From Kiritimatiellia bacterium (lineage in GTDB: Bacteria > Verrucomicrobiota > Kiritimatiellia > UBA8416): a DNA stretch of 13,382 nt. The stretch lies in assembly GCA_007126175.1 (NCBI GenBank), contig SLBU01000074.1, forward strand, positions 1 to 13,382, in the 5' to 3' direction. The notes beneath the pieces were generated by a model, which saw nothing but the letters and a program-made list of their open reading frames with translations, did not search any database and was not told the DNA's origin. Below, piece after piece: positions 4,836 through 11,811 of this stretch (its first letter is position 1; every line of letters begins with the position of its first letter). The translations under genes and the position numbers were made by a program.

Positions 4836-7666
4836 TCGGCGACGTCCTCTTGATCGAACAAAAACACGAACGCGTCGCCCGCGAACTTGCCGCACGCATC
4901 CGCCCACACCGCGAACGCCTCGTCGTTGCCATCGGTGGAGAATCCGGCTCCGGCAAATCCGAAATCGCCGAAACCCTCCGCAAGGTACTACGCAACGAGG
5001 AAATCCGCGTCAAAATCCTGCATCTGGACAATTACTACATCGTCGCCCCCGCTGACCGCACCGCCCACCGCCGTAAACACGGCATGGAGGCTGTCGGCCT
5101 GCACGAGATCGACTGGGATCTACTCGAGGAGAACATCGAATCCTTTCGCCAAGGGCGCCCCACCACGATCCCTTTTCTGGATTTATATACCGACCAGGAA
5201 GACAAACTCGTTACCGATTTCAAAAAAATCGATTTGCTCCTCGTCGAGGGTCTCTACGCCTGCAATGCCCCCGCCGACATCCGCGTCTTGATCGACCTGA
5301 CCTATCACGACACCAAACGCGCGCAACTGAAACGAAAAAAGGAAAAGGTCGATAAACTGCGCTTTCAGGTGCTGGAAAAAGAACATCATGCCGTACAATC
5401 GCTGCGCGCGAAGGCAGATTATCTGGTCACCCCCGGCTTTACACTGGTGGAGCATGCCGGACGCAAGGAAGCCGCCACAAGCGAAATACCCCAGCATCTC
5501 GTGTTTTGTTCCGCCCGCCTGCCCTTCTCCGTGCGTAAGAACAAGGGACGCTACGCCCTCGAAGAAACCGTCGGTGGCGTCGCCAGCGCGGTCGGGTCCG
5601 TCTATCAAGCCTACGATAGCACGTGGTTCGGCAGCCTGGATCTACCCACCCGCCTGCAACCCCAAAGCAAAGCATCCATTCAACGCCTTGCCCAGAGCCA
5701 CAACTGCCACATGATCCCACTGAATAATCCCTCGCTCCTCAAAGAGGCCGATACGTTCTGCGAAAACACCCTCTGGCCCCTCTTCCATTATCGCCCCGAA
5801 AGTGCCACCTTCGAGGACGCCTCCTGGAAAGCCTACGAAGCCTTCAATAAATCCTATTTTGAAGCCATCCGCAAACGACTCCACCCCCACGACACGGTCT
5901 GGATCCATGACTACCAGCTCATGCTCCTGCCTGCCATGATCCGCAAGGAATTTCCCGACATTTCGATCGGGTTCTTCCTCCATACCCCCTTCCCCTCTTT
6001 CGAACTCTTTCGAGTTCTGCCCTGGCGGCGCCAAATCCTCACCGGGATGCTCGGTGCCGATCTGATCGGCTTCCATATCTATGAATATACCCGCCACTTT
6101 CATAGCTGCCTCTTCCGCATCCTCGGACTCGAAGTGAAACTCGGCTCCGTCGTAACCGGTGACCGCCTCATCCATACCGACGCCTTCTCCCTCGGTGTTG
6201 ACTGTAAAGCCTTTGCCCAGATCCGCAAATCCGCCGCCTACGACCGCGCCATCGATCGCATCCAGACCCAAAACCAAGACTGCCAAACCGTCCTCTCGAT
6301 CGACCGGCTCGACCCCACCCGCGGCATTCTCGAGAAAATTGGCACGATCGAAGGATTGCTCGACCAGCACAAGGATCTACGCGGCAATGTCGTCTTTCTG
6401 CTACGCACTTTCGAGGGATCCCACACCCCCGCCCTTCGCCAATATGCCCAGCAAGTCGGAGAGGCTATCGCAGCATGCAACAAACGGTTTGCCAGGAAAC
6501 ATTGGCACCCTATTCTCCATCAGCACGCCCAAGGCACCCGCACCGAAATGGCCGCGCTCTACAACTGCGCCGATGTGCTGCTCGTAGGCTCCTTGCGCGA
6601 TGGCATGAATCTTATCGGCAAGGAATACGTCGCTGCACGCCAAAGCGACCGCGGCGTCATCGTGCTCAGCGAGTTTGCCGGGGGTTCCCGTGAACTCGGC
6701 GAAGCCATCCTGATCAACCCCCACGACCGCAACGGGTGCATCGGAGCCCTTGCCGCAGCCCTTACCATGCCCGCCCGCCGCCAAGTCACGACCTTTGCCC
6801 GGATGAAACAGCGCCAGCAGCGCAACACCGCCCTGAACTGGTCCGTTACATTCCTCGAAAGTCTCCGCCACGTGAAGATGCGCCAGGTCACGATCCACAG
6901 CCACAGCTTCAATGCCCGGGCCACCAGTAAAGTCAGCTCCGCCTACCAAACCGCCAAGCAACGCCTCCTGCTCTTCGACTATAACGGCACTCTCGTTCCT
7001 GTACCCAAGGACGGACGCACCAAGCCCCCACCCACCACGTTGCTAGAGCTACTCGCCCGCCTCGCGACCAACCGCAACAACCGCGTTGCCATCATTACCG
7101 ACAACAGCCGATCCATGATCGAACACTGGTTCCACAAGCACCCCGTAGATCTCATCGCCTGCTCTGATGCCGCCTTCCGCCGCAATGCGCAATGGACCGA
7201 ATCGCCCGAACTCTCAACCGCCTGGCAGGAAGACGCACGGCCCATACTCGAAAAATACGTCATCCGCACACCCGGATCCTATATCGACGAAAAACGCTAT
7301 GCCATCATATGGCATTTCGAAAATGCCGAAAAAGAACTTGGTGAAGTCCGCGCCCGTGAACTGCTCGAGGATCTGCGCAGCTTTGCCGGCATGGAAAACC
7401 TCCAAGTCAACGAGCTCGGCCGGCTCATCGAAATTCGCAACGCCGAAACCCACAAGGCCAGTATGCTCAGAAATTATCTCGACGATCATACCTACGACTT
7501 TATCTTCGCCGTTGGCGACGATCAATCCAACGAAACCATGTTTGAGATTCTTCCGCAAGAGGCCTATACCGTGCGCATCGGCAGCGCCCTCACCAGTGCA
7601 CGCTACAACCTCCCGGACCACGCTCGCCTGCTCAGCTTCCTCTCTGATATCGCATCCCCAAATTAA
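4832..7666 (+). CDS. Three-domain fusion: uridine-kinase-like kinase, GT20 trehalose-phosphate synthase-like, degenerate trehalose phosphatase
   Basis: This protein has 944 residues. Residues 1-207 form a uridine kinase/phosphoribulokinase-type P-loop domain: Walker A GGESGSGKS 35-43, LDNYY 65-69, IDWDLLEENI 93-102 and LLVEG 136-140. The phosphate acceptor is unknown. Residues about 220-680 are GT20. They keep Arg229 (SAR for SNR), Gly-Gly 248-249, Asp360, His384, Arg492, LRDGMN 588-593 and Glu598. Tyr76 of E. coli OtsA is Ala306, the GWSG Trp is Ser268, Lys267 is Arg497, and no Arg matches Arg300. Residues about 708-944 resemble OtsB but have lost catalysis: DYNGT (Asn718 for the acid Asp), TDN 756-758 for SGR, CSD 777-779 for EHG and GDDQSNE 895-901 for GDDxTDE; Lys821 and Lys875 remain. 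ATG 4832 follows AAGGAG at 4821-4826. This is the last gene of the operon. Confidence 0.88.
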   Translation: MIGDVLLIEQKHERVARELAARIRPHRERLVVAIGGESGSGKSEIAETLRKVLRNEEIRVKILHLDNYYIVAPADRTAHRRKHGMEAVGLHEIDWDLLEENIESFRQGRPTTIPFLDLYTDQEDKLVTDFKKIDLLLVEGLYACNAPADIRVLIDLTYHDTKRAQLKRKKEKVDKLRFQVLEKEHHAVQSLRAKADYLVTPGFTLVEHAGRKEAATSEIPQHLVFCSARLPFSVRKNKGRYALEETVGGVASAVGSVYQAYDSTWFGSLDLPTRLQPQSKASIQRLAQSHNCHMIPLNNPSLLKEADTFCENTLWPLFHYRPESATFEDASWKAYEAFNKSYFEAIRKRLHPHDTVWIHDYQLMLLPAMIRKEFPDISIGFFLHTPFPSFELFRVLPWRRQILTGMLGADLIGFHIYEYTRHFHSCLFRILGLEVKLGSVVTGDRLIHTDAFSLGVDCKAFAQIRKSAAYDRAIDRIQTQNQDCQTVLSIDRLDPTRGILEKIGTIEGLLDQHKDLRGNVVFLLRTFEGSHTPALRQYAQQVGEAIAACNKRFARKHWHPILHQHAQGTRTEMAALYNCADVLLVGSLRDGMNLIGKEYVAARQSDRGVIVLSEFAGGSRELGEAILINPHDRNGCIGALAAALTMPARRQVTTFARMKQRQQRNTALNWSVTFLESLRHVKMRQVTIHSHSFNARATSKVSSAYQTAKQRLLLFDYNGTLVPVPKDGRTKPPPTTLLELLARLATNRNNRVAIITDNSRSMIEHWFHKHPVDLIACSDAAFRRNAQWTESPELSTAWQEDARPILEKYVIRTPGSYIDEKRYAIIWHFENAEKELGEVRARELLEDLRSFAGMENLQVNELGRLIEIRNAETHKASMLRNYLDDHTYDFIFAVGDDQSNETMFEILPQEAYTVRIGSALTSARYNLPDHARLLSFLSDIASPN

Positions 7667-7682
7667 CCCTCACACTGCATGC

Positions 7683-9941
7683 CTACTTGCGCTTGCCCGT
7701 GCGTAGATCCACCTTTTGCAGGCGGCGGGCATTGGTCACAACATTGATCGAGCTGAACGCCATCGCAATCTCTGCCAGCAAAGGATGCAGCGCACCCGCC
7801 ATCGCCAGCGGAATCATCACCAGATTGTAGAAGAACGCCCAGAAAAGATTCTCTCGAATCTTTCGAAAGGTCGCCCGGCTCAAATGCACCGCGCGCACAA
7901 CCGCCTCCAGGCTCCCCTGTACCAGCACGATATCACCGGCTTCGATTGCCACGTCCGTGCCCGTGCCAATGGCAATGCCGACATCCGCCTGCGTCAAGGC
8001 CGGTGCATCATTGATACCATCGCCAACCATCGCAACCTTGTGTCCCGCCGCTTGCAACTGCTTTACCTTCTCAGCCTTATCGCCCGGCAGCACTTGCGCA
8101 ATCACTTCATCAATGCCCGCTTCCGCTGCGACTGCCCGCGCAACGGTCTCGTTGTCGCCCGTGAGCATCACCGTTCGAAACCCCAGCGCTTTCAACTGCC
8201 GCAGCGCCGCAGGGCTATCCGGTTTGATCCGGTCAGCCACCGCAACCAAACCCAACTCGCGATCCCCTGCCACCACACGAATCACCGTGCGGGCCTCTTT
8301 TTCAAGCCTTGCCCGCGCCTCGCGTAACGCATCAGGAATGGGCTGCGACATCAGGGCGTCGGTTCCCGCCGCCACGGACACACCATCACGCACACCGCGA
8401 ACGCCCCCGCCCGTCACCGCGGCAAATTCGTCAGCCGGAGCAGACACAACACCACGATCCTTGGCTTCCTGCACAATGGCTCTGGCAATGGGGTGCTCAC
8501 TATTACGCTCCAGTGCCACGGCAACACGCAACAGTTCTTCAACCTCGACTCCCGCAGCCGGCACAATATCCGTAACCCCCGGCTTGCCTTCGGTGATCGT
8601 GCCCGTCTTGTCGAATACCAATACGTCCACATCCCGCAATACCTGCACGGCGGCCCCCTTGCGTATCAGAATGCCATTCTCGGCACCCAACCCTGACCCC
8701 ACCATCAAGGCCATCGGCGTGGCCAGACCTAGCGCACACGGACAAGCAATCACCAACACCGCAATCGCTGCATGCAGCGCCAGTGCCACGCGCCCTAAGT
8801 CCGGATTCACCCACGGAATCCAGGTTGCCAACCAATGCGCCAACGCACCGAATGGCCCGGGAAACAACACCCACACCGCGAACGTCACCAACGCCACCAC
8901 AAGCACAATCGGAACAAAAACCGCTGTCACACGATCAGCCAATGCCTGGATGGGTACCTTGGAGCCTTGCGCCTGCTCCACCATGCGTATCACCTGACTC
9001 AGGAACGTATCCTTACCCGTGCGCGTAGCCCGCACACGCAACACACCCTCCAAATTGATCGTGGCACCGATAACCGTACTGCCCTTCTCGCGCTTCACCG
9101 GCATGGATTCGCCCGTCACCAGCGACTCGTCCACACTGCTGCTGCCCGAAACCACCTCACCATCCGTCGGAATCTTTTCGCCCGGACGCACCACCATGAT
9201 ATCATCAGGGGCAAGCGCATCGATCGCAATCTGCTGTTCCTCCCCATCGCGCTCTACACAGGCCTCCTTCGCCTCAAGCGTCAACAACTTGCGGATCGCT
9301 TGCGAAGCCTTCCCCTTCGACTGCGTCTCGATATGCCGCCCCGTCAAATGAAACGCCATAATCATCCCGGCAAGCCCACCAAAATTTGCCAGCTCCGGCA
9401 ATACCATATAATGCCCCGCCAGCGCGATGATGCCCGTAACATAGGCAGAAACCGTTCCCAATGTAATCAGCACATCCATATTGGGAGCAAAGCGCAGCGC
9501 AGAACGCCCCGCACTACGCAGCGTGGCAAACCCGGGCCAGAACATAACAATACCACTCAGCAGCACCATGCCCCAATCGTGTGCCAGCATGCCGCCCGGC
9601 ATATAATGGTGTCCGTGCCCCAGAAACATCGGCAGCATCCAGATCATGATCGGAATCGTTGCCGCCCACGCCAGCCACATGCGCCGACGCTCGCTGCGCC
9701 CATCATCCTCATCGATCGCCTGCGTACCCGCCTCCGCAACGTCATAACCGGATTTTCGCACTGCCTCCGCCAAGACGGCATCATCAGGAAGCATCCCATC
9801 CGCGCCCCGCACCATGGCTGAATGCGTGGCAAGATTCACACTCGCATCTGAAACCCCCGTAACCCCCTGCAACGCCTTCTCCACATTCGCCACGCAACTG
9901 GCACAATGCATCCCCCTAATATGTATCGTCTTTTCTGCCAT
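7683..9941 (-). CDS. copA: Cu(I)-exporting P1B-type ATPase
   Basis: This 752-residue inner-membrane pump uses ATP to move Cu(I) (or Ag(I)) out of the cytoplasm. It has one N-terminal metal-binding HMA domain (GMHCASC 10-16), an actuator loop with TGES 276-279, the transport motif CPC 400-402, the phosphorylation motif DKTGT starting at Asp444, the SEHP nucleotide-domain motif and GDGIND starting at Gly640. The last membrane segments carry FYN and MAFSS, which with CPC point to Cu(I) rather than Zn or Cd. Eight membrane segments fit the length. The chosen start is ATG 9941, just before the HMA domain and after GGGGGA. A GTG at 9971 would add 10 unlikely residues. It lies 37 bases downstream of the metallopeptidase-like gene, probably in one transcript. 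It converges on the trehalose operon with a 16-base gap (7667-7682) and no visible terminator. No CsoR- or CueR-type regulator is in the window. Confidence 0.95.
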   Translation of the reverse strand: MAEKTIHIRGMHCASCVANVEKALQGVTGVSDASVNLATHSAMVRGADGMLPDDAVLAEAVRKSGYDVAEAGTQAIDEDDGRSERRRMWLAWAATIPIMIWMLPMFLGHGHHYMPGGMLAHDWGMVLLSGIVMFWPGFATLRSAGRSALRFAPNMDVLITLGTVSAYVTGIIALAGHYMVLPELANFGGLAGMIMAFHLTGRHIETQSKGKASQAIRKLLTLEAKEACVERDGEEQQIAIDALAPDDIMVVRPGEKIPTDGEVVSGSSSVDESLVTGESMPVKREKGSTVIGATINLEGVLRVRATRTGKDTFLSQVIRMVEQAQGSKVPIQALADRVTAVFVPIVLVVALVTFAVWVLFPGPFGALAHWLATWIPWVNPDLGRVALALHAAIAVLVIACPCALGLATPMALMVGSGLGAENGILIRKGAAVQVLRDVDVLVFDKTGTITEGKPGVTDIVPAAGVEVEELLRVAVALERNSEHPIARAIVQEAKDRGVVSAPADEFAAVTGGGVRGVRDGVSVAAGTDALMSQPIPDALREARARLEKEARTVIRVVAGDRELGLVAVADRIKPDSPAALRQLKALGFRTVMLTGDNETVARAVAAEAGIDEVIAQVLPGDKAEKVKQLQAAGHKVAMVGDGINDAPALTQADVGIAIGTGTDVAIEAGDIVLVQGSLEAVVRAVHLSRATFRKIRENLFWAFFYNLVMIPLAMAGALHPLLAEIAMAFSSINVVTNARRLQKVDLRTGKRK

Positions 9942-9978
9942 AAATCCCCCAACCAGACCACAGGCCACCACCGCCCGC

Positions 9979-11580
9979 TCAAGGTGCCCGCAACACGGCC
10001 CGACGACGACGCGCCGAGCCCCAAAATGCCTCGAAATCAGCTTGCAACGCAGCGAGCGGATAGCGCGCTAGCACCAAACGCAGCGCATCCGGCCCACTGC
10101 GCGTCTGGGCCAGCGCTTGCATATACCCATCCAGAAACCCTGCAAAGGCGAATTGCGGATCCGCCGCCGCCGAGCGCCGCAAGTAATAAATCAAGGCCCA
10201 CGCTGTCGCATAATGCTGCCGTCGTTGTGCATCGTTCGCGTTGTAGAAGCCGCTGTGGTCCAGCGCAAACAGTCGCTCCAGCGGCAGGCCGATGGCCCGC
10301 TGGGCAGCAGAAGCATTTTCTTCGAACACGATCGTATTGCGCTGCAAGCGCGATGCCTCAAACAGCTCGGCATGCCCCTCATTGAACCAGACACAAACCT
10401 GCAAGGGCGCAGTTGCCAGCGATAGATACTGATGAAAAGCCTCATGATAGATGGTGGAGAGAATTTGTTCGCGCGCCTGCTGGTAGTGTCGCATCTCTAC
10501 CGGACGAATCACCAGCTCCGAACGCGCCGGGCTCCAGAGCCCGGCACTCCAGGCATACGCCTCCCCCACATAACGGGTATATTCCGCCTGCTCGGCAAAC
10601 ACCCGGATCACCCCCACTGCCGCGATGGGCTGTAAAGGAGGAACAACCACAGCAAAGGCATCACGCATCGGACCCAGCGTGCGCTCCAAATCCCGAATCA
10701 ATTGATGGGCCCCGCGCCGTTGATCCGAAAGCAAAACATAATCCCCGATATCCACCGATTGCCAATTGCGCAGATTTGCCACACTCGCATGCGCCTCGGC
10801 CCGACTGCGCGCCAGACGAGCAGCAAGCGGATCATCCCCTCCTGTGGCCCCAGACCCCGATGTGGGCTCCATCACGGGTGCGGATGGCCGACGGACTGGC
10901 ATCACATCCAGCGACCGCAGAAAACGCTCCTCAAACGATTGCAAGGCCCGTGCGACATCCGCATCGGGAACAAGATCAAGATCAACCACAAAATTTTGCA
11001 GAACATTCCCGGCCAGCCCGCCTTGTGCAACCGCGATACGCAACACATACAATACCCGCTGCGGATTGTCCGTGGCAAGCCGCGCAGCCCCTTGCAATGG
11101 ATGCGAGACATGCTGCAACACCACCGGGACAACAGGTTCCGACTGAAGATAATCGCCAACCCAATCCAGAAGGGCTGCCGAAGATTCCTCCGCAAGATCC
11201 GGAAGCTGCGCAACCGCCGCATCATACACAGAACGCATCACATCCTCTTGCAACCCTTCGGGAAAACGGTAACGCATTTGCAGGATACGCATGCGGTTGC
11301 CATGGGCATCGCGCCATTGCCCGAGCAAATGCGACCGCAACCAGATCTCCCGCGCAACGTACCGCTCCTCCGTCCAGGTCCGCTCGCCCTGCCGAAAGCG
11401 ATATGTGCGCCGCTCCAATGGCGGCAAGGGCTCCTCGACCGATCGCGCCGGCAGCAGAATCCGCAAGCCTGCCCCCGGCAAATCTGTCGGAACCACAAAC
11501 GACGGCGTAACCTGCGCCAACGCAAGGTTCGTTCCCCAGAGCCCCAGAAAAAGGCTACCCACGAGTAAGATATGCTTCAT
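9979..11580 (-). CDS. Secreted HExxH metallopeptidase-like protein (gluzincin, DUF1570-like)
   Basis: This 533-residue protein begins with a signal peptide: Lys2, a hydrophobic core at about 4-16 and a likely signal peptidase I site after ALA at 20-22. The middle is alpha/beta of unknown fold. A Pro/Ser/Gly-rich linker at about 225-250 leads to a C-terminal peptidase-like region with HEAFH 379-383 and NEGHAE 400-405. His379, His383 and Glu401 are the expected zinc ligands and Glu380 the general base, the HExxH...NEG(x)AE layout of gluzincins. Proteins of this sort annotated DUF1570 are common in planctomycetes; that match is from memory of the pattern. The protein should act outside the cytoplasmic membrane, substrate unknown. 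No Shine-Dalgarno site precedes ATG 11580, but a promoter-like pair ends 7 bases upstream, so the mRNA may be leaderless. copA follows after 37 bases; a link to copper is only suggested by position. Confidence 0.75.
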   Translation of the reverse strand: MKHILLVGSLFLGLWGTNLALAQVTPSFVVPTDLPGAGLRILLPARSVEEPLPPLERRTYRFRQGERTWTEERYVAREIWLRSHLLGQWRDAHGNRMRILQMRYRFPEGLQEDVMRSVYDAAVAQLPDLAEESSAALLDWVGDYLQSEPVVPVVLQHVSHPLQGAARLATDNPQRVLYVLRIAVAQGGLAGNVLQNFVVDLDLVPDADVARALQSFEERFLRSLDVMPVRRPSAPVMEPTSGSGATGGDDPLAARLARSRAEAHASVANLRNWQSVDIGDYVLLSDQRRGAHQLIRDLERTLGPMRDAFAVVVPPLQPIAAVGVIRVFAEQAEYTRYVGEAYAWSAGLWSPARSELVIRPVEMRHYQQAREQILSTIYHEAFHQYLSLATAPLQVCVWFNEGHAELFEASRLQRNTIVFEENASAAQRAIGLPLERLFALDHSGFYNANDAQRRQHYATAWALIYYLRRSAAADPQFAFAGFLDGYMQALAQTRSGPDALRLVLARYPLAALQADFEAFWGSARRRRAVLRAP

Positions 11581-11586
11581 TCCACG

Positions 11587-11614
11587 AATATAACAGATCG
11601 GGCGTGCACTGCAA
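11587..11614 (-). promoter_or_regulatory. Candidate promoter for the metallopeptidase-copA unit, possibly leaderless
   Basis: On the minus strand, TTGCAG (11614-11609) and TATATT (11592-11587) are 16 bases apart. The -10 box matches the consensus at 5/6 positions; the -35 box is weak (3/6). The expected start point falls at about 11580, the A of the ATG. That agrees with the absence of a Shine-Dalgarno site in front of this gene. Confidence 0.35.
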
Positions 11615-11666
11615 CGTGATTACCATCGATCTTGGGTCCAACTTCCGTTGCACTCGTCGTGAAAGG

Positions 11667-11676
11667 GGTTGCAACC
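11667..11676. repeat. 10-base perfect palindrome in divergent intergenic region
   Basis: GGTTGCAACC at 11667-11676 is its own reverse complement. It lies between the metallopeptidase-copA unit and the pyrophosphatase gene, so it could serve as an operator for either. It is short, and no matching regulator is visible. It overlaps a very weak plus-strand promoter candidate, TTGCAA (669-674 of the 11000 block) with CAACAT 17 bases on. Confidence 0.25.
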
Positions 11677-11710
11677 TGTTTGCATCTCGGGCAACATACG
11701 CACACTTGGC

Positions 11711-11811
11711 GTGGGTAAAGATGAAGGGGCACACTGCCTGATCCATGGAGAGAAAGCGGATGGCTCCTGAGTAAGCCCGTAACAGGCAATTTGAAAAGGA
11801 GCGCACATATG
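11711..11811 (+). promoter_or_regulatory. Structured 5' leader with anti-Shine-Dalgarno switch, candidate riboswitch
   Basis: The Shine-Dalgarno site of the pyrophosphatase gene, AGGAGC (11797-11802), is exactly complementary to GCTCCT (11763-11768), giving a 6-base-pair helix that would block ribosome binding. GCTCCT can instead pair with AGGGGC (11725-11730) through five Watson-Crick pairs and one G-U. TGCCTG (11735-11740) pairs exactly with CAGGCA (11783-11788), crossing that alternative helix to make a pseudoknot that leaves the ribosome site free. This is the layout of a translational riboswitch. GGATGGCTCCTGAG (11758-11771) resembles the 3' part of fluoride riboswitches, which are known upstream of pyrophosphatase genes. 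The canonical P1 stem and the second hairpin are not convincing here, so the ligand is unproven. Confidence 0.35.

Noticed and set aside
3522..4907. 461-codon open frame antisense to the first fusion gene, and similar long antisense frames at 259-1338, 2499-3485 and 8835-9821
   Set aside because: Strong C preference at third positions removes stops on the opposite strand. The products are compositionally odd, have no recognisable domain, and overlap genes whose families are certain.
7660..7690. Bidirectional terminator between the convergent operon and copA
   Set aside because: Only a 6-base GCATGC palindrome is visible; there is no stem with a T-tract. Termination may be Rho-dependent.
11711..11775. 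Firm annotation as a fluoride riboswitch
   Set aside because: The 3' segment and a pseudoknot partner fit, but the P1 stem around GATG and the hairpin directly before the GGATG segment are not convincing by eye, so it is reported only as a candidate leader.
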